Below are positions 25,851 through 38,365 of a DNA stretch of 64,000 nt, in pieces. Each line of letters begins with the position of its first letter. The first letter of the stretch is position 1. The stretch spans positions 22,343,937 to 22,407,936 of the forward strand of contig JALIRH010000002.1 of NCBI GenBank assembly GCA_023055505.1. Direction: 5' to 3'. The stretch is from Callipepla californica brunnescens (lineage: Eukaryota; Chordata; Aves; Galliformes; Odontophoridae). The notes under the pieces are model-generated. The model ran no database searches. It was not told where the DNA came from and saw only the letters and a program-made list of their open reading frames with translations. A program made the translations under genes and the position numbers.

Positions 25851-28154
25851 TTTAGATCTTAAAATATGACCCTATTTCAGCAGGACCAGGTATCATTGTC
25901 CAGGCATCTCTGGAGTACACCAGCTGCGTTTCTTCTTCTGTCAGTGCAATGGCATCTTTGGTATTTTCTTGTGCCTTTCGTAAATGATACCAAATCAGTA
26001 TAAAATTTTCCATAGTGTCTTAGTGATGTTTATCCTTAGATGATGTGGTAATTTTCTTTGAATATGAATGATGATAGAAATTAACAGTCAGTTAACAGGT
26101 CCCATTATAGCAAATGCTTTATTTAATAAAGATGTAAGGGAAAACTTGATTTAGGTCTGATCAAGCAGAGGAAATGGGCACCACAGCAGGTGCATACACA
26201 TGACCATGCCCAAGTGCAAACACACAGCACAACATGTTCTCTGAAGGACTAAAGCCTGTGTTGGTCCTCCTGTTCTCAAGCAATTAATTTTCAGTTGACC
26301 TATTCTTCTCCCCCCATAGATTTTTATATGTCATTTTTGTTGTTTTAAACCTGAAGTACACCTGAAATGCCGCTCAGATATCTTTCTGACAACTTTCAAC
26401 AATAACAATTTTTTTTTTGGTCTTTTTCCGATCAAAGAACAGTGAGTGATCTAGATTGCCATACCTGTCTCACTGCCAAGGCTGCTTTTTAACAGATGAT
26501 TTGAAATCCTTTTTAGAGGATGAATTTTTGATTATACTGTTGAAATAATATGATTTTAATTTTTTCTAACTGAAAAAAAGAGATGACTGCTTTCTCATTT
26601 CCAATGGATTTAATCCAGTACTCCTTTAGTTAGCAGTAGGTATAACATGATGAAGAGTTTATCTTACATGACCAAAGAATATTTTCTTCCCAACTTGATG
26701 AATATAGCTTTAAGATAGTAAGTATTTGTATAGGTAATCTCAGTCTGTGTTTCAGAGACTTATGTATGTTTTAAATGTCCCATTCGTCTTTTCTTTCTCC
26801 AAGCCCAGAAAGCCTTGCCAATAAGGAAATGCTTAGGGAAATGTTTACTGTCGTCTGGCAAATGTTTTGTGTTGCCTGTATTAAGAGCTACTGTTGCTGA
26901 TTAGCACATATCTCATTGGAATATTTTAATTCTGTTTCTTAGCAGAGAAATACAAGTTTGTGAAGATGTTTCTTTTTTTATTAATACCTTGAGATCTTCT
27001 GTGATAGTGCAACTATTTCTACTGCACTATGGAAAAAGTCACGTGGAAGGTGCTGTGGCATATCATAGGTAGGCTGCCACTACATCAGGCAATAGGAAGT
27101 CACTGCCAGCCTGAGCACCTCCCGGAGGTGCTGCCTTCGCTGTATTTTACGTGTGAAGGTCAACTGAAGAAAGTTAAGAAAGCATCCAGAAGTAGTAGTC
27201 CTGTCTCCACAATCAGCTCTACAGCTCCGCACATTACGTGGGTTTGCCCTGTCAGTGGGATGCCTTAAGAAAACACTAATAGCTTCCAGCTGGGTGGAAA
27301 ATCAAAACGTTTGGGGGCCGACAAAACTAGCAGATTTGAATTTGAAAGCCCAGCTAATGCCTCCATTTTTATTTACCACTCGCCCATAAAAGATTATTTT
27401 CCAATATGTCAGCCTCATTTGGTGGCCAGTGGTCTGAAAGTGAGAGTGGAACAAGCAAGTGGGGAAATCTGGACATTAGTGAGTCCGCCCTTTCAAGCTG
27501 GTGTGCCACTTTGTGGGATGGCCTCTCCTCGGGCTGGGGGGGTCCTAATGACCATTCATCAATGCTCGTTGACTGATCATTGAGTGCCTTCTCATTCAGT
27601 TTATCAAGTCTTGCACATAAAAAGTCAGAATAAGCATTATTCAGCTTTGTTAAAGCCAACTAGGAGTAAAATGCTCCATTTGAACCCATTTTGCCCTTGG
27701 TTTTTCACTTTGTTAATGCAGTCCTGCTTAAATGAGTGCTTTTATTGGGTCGGTTAGAATATCTGAAACTATTAATTCTCTTGTATTGAATAGCTGGTGG
27801 CAGGCCAGAGCAGATGGGGTAGAAAACTATTTGGTTGGGTGTATTGCTTTCAATTAGGATCAATGAGGTTTCAGCTCCTTTGAATTAACTCACTTAATAC
27901 CCACTGTGTGAAGTCACAATGTATCACAACAGTCTGCTCTAAGTCGAGCGGGAAGTTGAGAAGTCCTACAGAAAATCTTTGAGTTAAATTCTTCCTTCAC
28001 TGTTAATAGAGAGCTTTCATTAACTACAGATGCGTTTCAGTCGACTTCAAGTCCCTCTTATTAAGCTAGGTTTAAGCTGAAAGCAGTTTCTATGCTTTCA
28101 AATGGTGATTGTTTGGAGTTTTTCTTCTCCAAAGCAATGCAATAGCCACTTCAT

Positions 28155-28174
28155 ATCAAATTTGCAAATTTGAT
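28155..28174. promoter_or_regulatory. Perfect 20-bp palindrome in intron 1b
   Basis: ATCAAATTTGCAAATTTGAT equals its own reverse complement. It is AT-rich but not a simple repeat and sits in non-repetitive, conserved-looking intron 3 kb upstream of exon 1a. It could be a dimeric transcription-factor site; no specific factor is assigned. Confidence 0.4.
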
Positions 28175-30906
28175 GGGGGGCAAATATGTGAATATGGAGA
28201 CTGTTCTGATCGCTTTTACTCATTTCCAAAGTTAAAAGTTTTCAATAATTTATTAAAATTGCTTTGTAGTCTTCTGAATGATTGCTGAAGGAAGGGGACT
28301 GAAGGCACTGCACTGCCTGAAAGTTGGCTTCTGGATTTCCTTTCTTGTTGTAATCCCTTTCATTTTGATGTTGCCTGTAATGCCAGCTCTTGTGATATCA
28401 CAGAACTATTCGTTTGTTAAAACCACTACTTTCTTTTCCTCAGATGGGAGATGTGGAGAATAAAACTGTTCTGTAGAATGGTCTGTCCAGCCTCGCTTGG
28501 CCTGCTAAAATTTCAGGGCCGGTGCAAAGACTGTTAGAGCAGTCTTCAAACGAGTGCTATAAAAACGGGGGTGGGGAGAGAGAATAAATATCCAGAGATA
28601 TTTATTCAGGGAGGGCTGCCAAATGGGTTGCAGCCTGCCTCAGTGTATTAAATAATGAGAGGGAAAAACTATTCATGCAGCTGGCTGCTTGAGAAAATGC
28701 TGAAGTAGTCTCAGATGCACAGGCATTCTGCGAGCCCTTCCACGAGCAGACTTCTAGGTGAGAATCTCCAGGGATCCAGGTTTTGTTGACATGGATCAAT
28801 TTAAATGGCAATTACTGTAGTCAGATAACAGCTTAAAAAGGCTTTTTACACACAGAAAAGATGCATAATCACACAGCATATGGAAGTTCAATTTCATGAG
28901 CTGTAGTCTGTGGATTTACAATGTACTGATATTAAGATCTACTTTTAAGAGTGAATATCGTTCGGCTTTATTAAAATGCGTCATACCTTTGACACTTTAC
29001 TTTCTGCTCTGAAGCTGATTCGGGCTGCATCTGTGTTGATGAAAGATTGTATTTGCGACTGTGAAAATGTTTTTCCTTTCATGTAGGGTACAGCATTAAA
29101 AGAAGAAAAACAACCAAGCGAGTACAATACTAACTGCCTTGTTTTAAACAGTGTACTGAATAATAAAACAAAAAGAATGCTAAATTCTTTCAAGGCCTTG
29201 GTGGTGGCATGGATTTTGTTGTTAATCTTTCCCTGCCTTCCCCTGTTAATGCATTCTGTCGTGGAAATGTTTCCATGTTGAGATGTTTCTCTTTGGCAGA
29301 AATCTACCACACAGCTCTTCATTTACAGGAGATATCTGTTATTTTGAGGAAAGGGCCTCCCTCGAGTAGAGGGACAGTACCTTTTTAGCACTGGAACATT
29401 TACTAGGGCGAAAGGAGCTCATGTTTGCTTCTGCCATCCCCCCCAAATTTTCCAGTGTTGTGCTTGGAGCCCCTCGTTTAAGCAGAGCTCTTCCAGGGGC
29501 ACTTGGATGCCCTGAAAAAGCTACTGTGGAAACATCAATAAATTAAATGACTCATTTGTTTTAAATCAGAAATATTCATGAGTCCAGGCCGGATGTCAGA
29601 GAGATTGTTATTTTTCACTTAATTTTGCGTGTGTTCTTTTCCTAAGTAGATCTTTATCAGCTCTGTGGCAGCTAGCGGAAGGAAAAGGAAGGCCTGAAAG
29701 CAGGGCTGTTCTCTGCACTACAGGCAGAAGATGGCATAACACAAAATCAAGGGATGCATAAATAAGTACAAAAGGATGAGTCTTACGCTGACAAGAAGGC
29801 AGCTTCAGAAGATCTGCCTGAGAATTGCTGCTTTCCTATATAGGTTTGATTGTGTACTGAAAGGCAGTCAAACCAGAAAGCGTGTGCTAATTGCTGGAGA
29901 AATGCTTGTTACTAAAACAGGAGGTTTTGCAAATGCTAAATTGGAGGGGAGTTGGAAAAAGAAGATATTTTCCTCATGCCTGGAATTCTGTGCAAGGCTA
30001 TACGTGCTATAGAAGGCATGTGAGCCAGGCGTGTGTTTCTCCTAAGAGGCAAGGATGTTTTACAAAGGACTAAAGAGGGACTGCTGAGAAGAAAATAGCC
30101 AGCTTTAGATAAAGCACTATAACAAAGACTTGTAGTTTTATGTATCATGGTGTCCATTAAAGCTTAATAGGGAAGAGTGCATTGAACCTAGCCAGGCATA
30201 CGTTTTTCATGTGAAGGATAAACATTGAAGGGGTGTGCAAAATCAGAAATTGGGAGGACATGATTGTTTAGCTTTTGAAAAAGCTTTACAGGGAAGATTT
30301 TGTTTTCATCCCCCATGGATCACCATGCAAGGTAGAAGAGAGTAAGCTGCAAATGTTTGGAACATATCAATGCAGGAATCCCAGGGGGTTAAAAGCACTA
30401 TAGTAAAATAAAAGTGGTCTGCTTTCTCAGTGTGTTCTATTTTACACATACTACTGAGCATCTGAGAAAGGGAGTGATTTTGATACTCTGTTCTCTATAG
30501 TAAAACAGTGTAATAACGAACAAAGTGTGGGGAAGGGAGAGGAAGGAGGGGGGACCCTCTGCTCTGTTGCAGGGCACGATTTGTGTTTCCAGCTAAATAA
30601 ACAAACGTAGTCCTACAGAGTTCAAAATGATGGCTGTTAAAATAAAGAATAAATTTGTTTCCACTTTTGGAGGAGAGCCGATCTGAAGCGATTCAGCAAG
30701 AGAAGGGGTTAACTTTTAAAGAAAAATGAATAATTCAGTGTTGAGCTTATCACTCCACATTTTACTTTCTATTCTTCGGTCATCTGGAACTTGGTGTGAA
30801 AGGTAGAGTAAAAGGAGTCAGCTGAGGGGAGCCGGGGTTGTGATAATTTGCACACACATCCCTGTCATTGTTCTGCCTGAAGAGACAGGGCTGGGTTCAA
30901 GGCCAC

Positions 30907-31095
30907 ATGTGCTCCTGTCATCATTCACATTTCTGCTCCAAGTGCAATCCAGAGTGTCAGCTCTCCATCTGTCTTTGCCTGGCAAACGCACGCGCCCAGC
31001 ATCCTGCCTCCAGCGACGCTGCCACAGCCAGCTCCGATGGCCCCGCTTGCGTCTCCCCTCTCATTCCAGAACAGGAGGCACTGAGCCCGAAATAA
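30907..31095 (+). other. Candidate upstream ORF in the exon 1a leader (62 codons)
   Basis: An ATG at 30907 opens a 62-codon frame ending at TAA 31093-31095, 50 bases before the MTG8a ATG and in a different frame. Its N-terminal third is cysteine-rich (it starts MCSCHHSHFC and contains further Cys-x-x-Cys-like spacing), and the rest is Ala/Ser/Pro-rich. If transcription starts upstream of 30907, ribosomes would meet it before the main start, and it could damp MTG8a translation. Whether it lies in the mature leader, and whether the peptide is conserved, is unknown. It may simply reflect low stop density in GC-rich DNA. Confidence 0.25.
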
Positions 31096-31620
31096 GCCTG
31101 CTTTGAGGAGAGAGCCATTTACAGGGTGGTATATTTTATCCAAGGATGCCTGGTGAGTTAAAATTATCACAGCTCTTTTGCTTGTAAATGAGGAAACGCT
31201 AATTGTTTTTTGATAGGGTTTTTGTTTTTGTTTTTTTTTCTTTTTTAATATAGATGGTGATTTGCAAGCTGAGACGGGGACGGAGTGCTGGGGGATGCTA
31301 ATTCTGTTGTGTGTGCGTTTGGGGGAGGGGAATGCGAGCGAGGAAACTGCCCAGGATGCTACTTGCAGCAGGACCGGGTGGTTCGGCGCAAAGGGATAGA
31401 AATAACAGAAAGTGGCTGTGTCTGGGGGTGTAGGTCTCTGCAAGGGGGGGTCATTTAAGCGGGGAGAAAGGCAGCTTCGGGTTGGCTTTAGGGACTGTCA
31501 GCTGCACCTCGGGTCTGGGGATGTTATATCCGGGGAGATCAGTCGCAGCTGAAGTGATCTCCTTGAAAAGCTGTTTGTGTCGGAGGAGCGAGGGAGATTT
31601 ATAAACAAAAATCTTGCAGT
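30970..31620 (+). promoter_or_regulatory. RUNX1T1: Probable internal promoter region of RUNX1T1 exon 1a
   Basis: CpGs are locally frequent from about 30.98 kb, through the exon 1a donor, to about 31.62 kb, unlike the rest of the intron. A CpG-rich zone overlapping a first exon and its downstream intron edge is the usual layout of a vertebrate CpG promoter. No TATA box is apparent, so initiation may be dispersed. The start site cannot be placed from sequence; it must lie upstream of the ATG at 31146. A second internal promoter giving MTG8a transcripts is established for the mammalian gene. Confidence 0.55.
31146..31152 (+). CDS. RUNX1T1: RUNX1T1 coding part of alternative exon 1a (MTG8a start)
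   Basis: The seven bases ATGCCTG directly precede a strong donor (GTGAGT at 31153). They give Met-Pro plus the first base of the next codon. Joined to exon 2 this reads Met-Pro-Asp-Arg-Thr-Glu-Lys, the known start of the 577-residue MTG8a isoform, so phase and residues both match. An in-frame TGA at 31104-31106 lies upstream, A is at -3, and the flanking region is CpG-enriched. The 5' leader probably extends left through about 30.9 kb, but its boundary is not visible. MTG8a therefore lacks the 29-residue N-terminus supplied by exon 1b. Confidence 0.85.
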
Positions 31621-32291
31621 ATTGTCCTAAATCGCAGCGCTTAACTGTCACTGGGCAGATTGCTGAAATATGTTAATGCAAAATAAAACAATGAAAAAAT
31701 CTGCTGAATGAGAGAAATTGACGCGGAGCTGGAAATTTTAATAGATTGCTTTCCTAGGGAAAATATTATCCTTGGATCTTAGAATCACTCGTTTTCATCG
31801 GTAGTAGCACTTATCAATTAGACATCCCTTCTCTGTGGGGTGATTTATCTGAGGGGTTTGTGCGAGGATCGACCGCAGCAGAGGGGTTGAATCTGGTGTG
31901 TGCTGTTTGTTTATTCCTTTCGGTAAGGACTGGGCAGAGACATGTGCCTGATTACAACAGCCTGCGTCTCGATAAAAAAAGACAGCGCCTAGCCTACAGC
32001 TGGCTGGTTCATGTGGATTATTTGGGTAGGACAGGCAGAAGAGGCTATGCTTGATCACAGGGAGTCTGTGCACCTCGCAGATGGTGTTTTGAAACAGTAT
32101 CTGCCAGTTTGCTGCAACCACAGTTGCATGTAGGTATTGCCAGTTGTTGGAGGAATGTTTTCCTTTTAGGATTTTTCTACGTGCTTGTTCCCCACTGCTG
32201 GTATGTTTGCTGATCCCCTGGTTGTAACGAGGAAGTGGGCACTGTTTGCTCAAAGCGCAGGGCTAAGAGGATTTATATGGTTGAAATATGG

Positions 32292-32370
32292 GCAAATTAA
32301 TTTGCATAGATAACAACTGAGGACTATGAAAGGTCAATTTAACCCTTTAAACCTAAAATTTGATTTGCAT
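32292..32370. promoter_or_regulatory. Candidate POU/homeodomain enhancer element
   Basis: Two exact octamer sequences ATTTGCAT (32300-32307 and 32363-32370) lie 63 bases apart. The first overlaps a perfect 14-bp palindrome, GCAAATTAATTTGC (32292-32305), which carries a TAAT homeodomain core. A TAATTCATTAATTTG stretch follows at about 32415. The density of sites just 1.1 kb downstream of exon 1a suggests an intronic enhancer. This is motif-level inference only. Confidence 0.35.
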
Positions 32371-33908
32371 GCAGTATGTTCTTTGGAATGCGGTCTTCAT
32401 TAGAAATATCACGGTAATTCATTAATTTGGAAAACTGCATTCTGCCTAATGTGGCTCCAGTGACGTTTTCCTTGTGTTTGTATCAGACCGTTGTTCTTGT
32501 GCGGTTTTCTAAATCTGGGCTTTATTAAGATATTTAATTGTACTGACGTGTTACCATCCCATCAGTTTTGATCCTTGCGCGTATCATTTGGGATATTAGC
32601 AAGCAGCACTGGAATTCCTAGAGCAGAGGTTTTTGAGAACCCATTAAGCCTTTGGCATTTAAATTACTTAATCTACCTGCTGGTTAAAATTTCATGTATC
32701 TTTAATCAAAATGGCATGTGCTGCACTTGAGTGTGTATACCCTTATGTGCTTGTGAAGCTTTACCACTGAATAGACGTCTAATTTCCAGCATTCCCTTAG
32801 AGCAATGGGAAGCAAGAAGTGTGTTTTAATGTCAGCTCCGAGTGTTAGAAAACCTTGCACTTGGATACAGAGAATACACTAACAGCTGTGACTGGGAGCA
32901 TGTGCCAGAATGGAGATACTTGAACAGATCTGACACTTGGCTATTTTTGACACCCATCTGCACTTTTTTACTCTCCTCTAGGATGAACTGCCTCTCAATC
33001 TGTTCGCAGCATATTTTAGCCCTTTAATATTGTGGTGTTGGGTTTTTTCAAATGGGCATTATTAGCCATCTGGGGCAGATTTTGTATTTTAAAAGTAAGC
33101 ACATTATGTACAGAAGATTAAAAGGATGTGTATTTTTATGTAATCTGATATTATGTCAGTGCCTTTTGTGTGTGTGAAGTCTTGATTTCAGAAGCATCCC
33201 TTCACAGTAGTTCTGACGTCCAAAGTCCTACTTATTTTGGAGAAAGAACAGGAAGTAATAAAAGCGGGCTCTGGTTTATGTGTAGCGATAACACTTTTAC
33301 ACAGAATACATTTGCTCTTCAAAGGCCAACCCTTCGTACTGCTGTTACGGTGACTGGCCACTCACCTTCTCACTTCCCTACCACTGAAAGCTGGGGTAGA
33401 AAGGCTTGCTAATGAAACACTGTAAAAGCCATTGAGATCTCTGCTAAGGCATTGCTGCGACTCAGAGAAAAGTCCATCGGAAGCTAATCCTGTTAACGGG
33501 AAGCTCTGGGAACCGTGCTAACCGTGCCGTCCTTGTGTTTGGGGGCTCGAGGAAGTGCTTATCTCTAAATAATTGATGTTGGAGAAACGGTGTTCCAATC
33601 TAATCCTGCGTACCGGTTTGTTTGATTGCTGTGTTTTCTTCTTTTTTTATATATAACTGTTTATTCCGCACTTTATTTATGAAACATTACAAATCTATCA
33701 GTCATTTTATAGGACTTTCAAAGAACAGATGTTGGCCTACAAAATGCTTTATTATTGCCCATGGCAGTGTTCAGCATGGTTTCCTTAAAAGGACAATCAG
33801 TGATCACAGTCATTGTAGCCCAGAAATAATGCTGTTCTTTCAGAAGATGGCCTGGTATTAGGTCAGACCACCCTTTCTTTACTTCTGCTCTCCAGATGTG
33901 GCTGCTAC

Positions 33909-33954
33909 TTTTTTTTTTTTTTTTTTTCAAGTTCGTGTTTCAAAAAAAAAAAAA
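33909..33954. repeat. Poly-T / poly-A inverted pair
   Basis: T19 (33909-33927) and A13 (33942-33954) are separated by 14 bases, so 13 A:T pairs could fold back. No retroelement body was recognised on either side. Confidence 0.8.
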
Positions 33955-36900
33955 GGGTTTGTTTTCAAAATCTGGTTTTACTTAAGATATCTCCATCCTG
34001 GAGTGCATTTCATAAATTGCCCACATATTTTTCTTAGCAGAGAACTTAACTGGCTGTAATTTTTAACACATGGCCACATCATGTGATATTTTCAAAACAT
34101 TTGCACATAGCTTTAAGAAGGTCCCAGCAGAAATGATCCATCATCTCACAGCCAGCCTGTTTCTTAACAGCATATCTGCATTTTCCATTTAGCAGAGCTA
34201 TATATTATTAGCTTACATTTTGGGTAGTAAAACAGTGCATTGCTGATTGTAAAACATGAACTTTATTATCTGCTGAAAATTGATTTGGCATTTATAGCCA
34301 CTGTGTACTAGACTGGCTTTCTGGTTTTAACATTAGTGCTTGCAAGTGATGATTTGTTTAAAGAACAGAAACAAAATTGCCATGGACATAACTGCGAGTG
34401 TCCTAGTAACTGAACATTTGGATTATCCACCTGTTTTTTAAATACATGCTTCTAAATGCTGTTATACAGCAAAAGTCTCCTAACAGTCCATTAACTGACT
34501 TGTTCAGTTTTAAGTTGCAGTTCCTATGCTGTTATATTAGGACAATTCTGTGACTTATAAAACAAGTTTCCTGCCAAACAGGGAAAATGTGTCTGGAAAT
34601 ACTTAAGTCTGAGTGTTAACCTTGCATCATTATTCCAATCATCCTACATAATGACTTTATCTTCTTTAGGATTCAGATAGGAGTGAAAAGCTCATGGGTC
34701 ATGAAGTTCCTTATATATGCATTGTAGATTTCAGGACACAATGTTATAATGACTGCTTTTCAAAGTATTAAAGTTTCTTCTTCCTTTCTGGTAGCAATAA
34801 ATTCCAAAGTCTGTGTGGCATTATTGTACTTATTTCAACCCAAGGGCCTAGGAACCATATCTTGCTGAATATGCGTGGAAAGTAACGGATGCATTCTGGG
34901 ATGCAGATCATACTGCAGAAAGAGTGGTAATAGACATGTTTTTAAGCAGTGTCCCAAGTGGTCTTTTTCTATGAAGATACAGTGACTCTGAGCTGAGTCC
35001 CTTACTTAGTGGATCCTGCCTTCTTTTGTGTACAGATTTGAGTAACAACCACATCTTGGTTTGAGGACTTCAGACTATATAATCGCCAATTAAGGCACAG
35101 TCAACATAGCTTGCTAGTCAACGTGATCTGTGTATATGCATTTTTTGAATTAATAAAAGACTTGAATACCAGTTCAGGGTAAAATAAATCCTGAAATGTT
35201 GGGATGTGCACATTTGAAATAAGTGGAGATGTTGATTCACGGTAAGAGTAGAAAGGAGTATGGTGTGAGGTCATCTGTGAGAGCATTACATATGCCTGTA
35301 CCAGTTCTCTGGTTGGTTTGCTGCATCCTTTTGTTGTCAAACTGTACACAAAAGAAGACTTCTCCACTTGAAGCAGTAGCTGACTTCCAAATGCAGAATT
35401 GCATGCCTTTGGACTACTCTCAGCTCTCTCCTAATCCCAGCTGCATAGCTGTTGCAGCTCTGAAGCTTCCCAAGCATACAGAGCTGCATCTGTGAATGCT
35501 AAGATCTGTCTCAGTGCTTTAGGGTTAAGCACTGCTGAGTTCACGCCTGTGTCTTGCTGGAATGGAAGCATTTCTATATCTGGGTTGTTTGAACAGTTGG
35601 ATCTGGTAGGTAATCTGGGAGAATGTCCAATGCCTATTTAGAAACACTGGTTGCTTCACAAATGCAGGCTTATTTTCTGTTCCCAGAAATGGGCGTGGTG
35701 TCAAATGAAGCACAGGGTGAGTGATGCTGGGGCGAGTAGAGAATAAATTGGGAAATCCATAGGCCCAGCAGCGCTTGGATCTTTTCTTGTACCCAGACTC
35801 AGGTTAGCCACGTCAGGCCTCTTGGTGAGGATGGTCTCTTCAGCACAGCACCAACCATGTCACTCTGCTTACACGTTCAATCTGTGAGACTGGTGAAACA
35901 CTTGCCGTGCTGTGCCACCCTGTGTGTTCACTGCCTCAGCTTTCCACAAGCTCAGCTGTCTGCACTGTGTTGCATTCTGCGATGTGTGGAACTAGACAGA
36001 GATTATTCCCATCCCAGAGAACCTGTTCCTGGCTGGTGTCTTTCTCCTGCCAAAGGAGCACACAGTAGGCCTAAACTTGAGTGAGCAGAAGGAAGATTTG
36101 AATTTTACTTCTAAAGTGAGTCTTCCAGTCAGAAGGCAGTTGAATTAAATCAGAAATCACCTCTTTCATCTCTTAAACCTGTTACACTTGCCATTCTGCT
36201 GAAAATGAAGATATGGACGTTTTTCTGGAGGAGGGAATAGAGCTGTGGGTCCCACGTCTCCAAATTACTGAGGCTTTTGAAATGTAGGGGTAAGGCATCC
36301 TACCCCCCAGGATCTCCCCGCTGGTGAGATGGAGGAAGCTGCCAGTCAAATCTAAGTGACTTGATATCGTCTATCTCATGAGCTGTCACAAGCTACCTGA
36401 TGGGAAGGTGGAGAGAGATGGACGGATTCAGACTGTTAGAGGTATGTAGTGATAGGATGAAAAGCAACTGGCACGAGGAATGGGCTGTGATAAAATCCGA
36501 AGCAGATACCAGGATGTGGGGATGGTTGTCCGTTTGAAAGAGGCTTTCCAGAGAGGTGCTGGTAGTTCCGTTACCATAGCCGTTGAACATTCTCTTGGCA
36601 ACGGATCCTTTGGGCAGAGGGGCTCGGTGTTGCTGCTCACCCGAGGCCGCTTCAACCTGTGTGTTTCCCTCTGCTCCTGCCGGGCATTTCCCTTCAGCTG
36701 CTTTGGAAATCCAGCCTGAGGTACTTGGCCCTTTGTACTATAGGGAAGGGCACTGGTGCCGGTTTTGTGTTCTGTTTTGGGAGGAAATTTCAGCATTGAG
36801 CTTCTGGGCAGCAACAGTGAATTATTTATCATGCCAATTCCTACATCGTCGCTTGGTCTGAAGCTTGCAGAATAAACTGCCTTGTGTAGTGCTGGGGAGC

Positions 36901-38334
36901 TGGGTTGTTGGGCTCGATGTAGGCTAACAGGGTGCAGCACCTCCTTAGCCCCATTTATTTTGTGGAGCTGTGATTACACAGAGTAGAGCTGGATTTATTT
37001 CTCTGTCCGACGTTTTTTTTATTTTTATTTTTTTTTTAATTTTTTCCTCCTAGCAATTTATTCTCTATTGCCAGCCTCACTGTGAGCACTAATTGCAGAA
37101 AAACTTGATAGAACATGATGGTAGAAACCTTGGGATTTGAGAAGGGTCTATGGCCAGCAGTGCAGTTCTGCTGGCAGGTCACAGGGAGTCACCTCTTGGG
37201 TCTGTCCTGGCAGCACAGAGCACCTGGCAGTGATGTTCTTGCAGCTGGTTTAGGGCTGCAGTGTCCACAGAGACACTGAGCTGATCCAGCTTCTAAAAAT
37301 CTCTGCCCAAATTCCTATGGCATGAAGCTACAGCCTTGCCTGAGCTTTTCCATGATGTTGCGTAATGCATTGTGTATTTATTTCTACTTAAAAATAACTT
37401 AATTTTCTTGCTCTTGGGATCTGGCAATCTTGTAAAATTTTCATGAGGAATAGTAGTACCCACACATCCACATTAATTTAAATTATCCAGCTATTTCAGT
37501 ATTAATGTGGATATATGTTCTGGACCAGCGTCTGCAACTTTAATCTCCTTTTAAATGGATACAAAGCCTTAACTCAAAGGTGGCAGGAAATCTTTCTGAA
37601 GTTCGAAAGGAAATGTCGTAAGCAGTGGATGCAGTTATTATGAGCACTGCTCATATGGTTCTCATTCATTATGGACATGGAAACAGGCTGTAACGAGCTC
37701 TGCAGCAGTTTTGCGTATTGACAATACCGAGCTGACAAAGACTGAAAGAGCTGTGGCAACAGAACAGCTAGGGGAATCAGTATTGATCGAGTCTGGCAGG
37801 AGAGGCTGAGGAATAAGGAAGAGGAATGTATTTTGGTAACCCTTGGAGTATGCTGTAAGTTCATGCAGATATGGTGTAGGGTCGAGACTCTATCATTCTT
37901 GATTAAAAAAAGGGTTTTGCTCTAATGAATTGAGATTTGAGGAAGTGGGATTTGCATATTTTTTAGCTGCTTTTCAGTGAGGTTTGAAATGATGGTTCAA
38001 GAAGATGTAATGTGTTTTAGCTTTTGAAGTCCATTGCCCTTTATCGCTTACTGGTACATCTTTTCTCTTTTAGGGGTTAATTCAGTATTCTGTCACAAGC
38101 AAGCCATTCGCAAAGCATGTCTATGATTTAACTTTGTACCCTTCCAATTCTAATGCTTTATAGGACTTCTCTGTACTTGCTTGTAGCCCACTTCTCCCAT
38201 CTCTCCTTTGCACTTCAGGTGCAGATTATTATAGTCCCTGTTTGTCTTTGATTATCTTCCTGATGCTAGTTCAACTGTCTCATTCTGCTCCTGATTGGAC
38301 ACTGCCTCCTGTTAAAGGAATGAGCTCCTGGATT

Positions 38335-38365
38335 TATGACCCTCTAAGAAGGGTCATAGAGGGTC
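38335..38365. repeat. Overlapping, mutually exclusive short hairpins
   Basis: TATGACCCT (38335-38343) pairs with AGGGTCATA (38350-38358). GACCCTCTA (38338-38346) pairs instead with TAGAGGGTC (38357-38365). Both stems are 9 bp and perfect and share sequence, so only one can form at a time. It lies in a 118-codon open frame (38242-38598) that matches nothing I know. Confidence 0.5.

Noticed and set aside
30925..31443. 172-codon antisense open frame across exon 1a
   Set aside because: It is opposite a GC-rich promoter and exon, includes a poly-Lys run from a T-rich tract, and has no recognisable domain.
31795..32253. 152-codon antisense frame downstream of exon 1a
   Set aside because: No domain; overlaps conserved-looking non-coding sequence.
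36560..36605. RFX X-box-like halves GTTACC and GGCAAC
   Set aside because: The halves are too far apart for an X-box; each half alone is common.
36428..36940. 170-codon antisense frame and CpG-containing stretch
   Set aside because: No similarity to any family I know and no splice or promoter support; likely chance.
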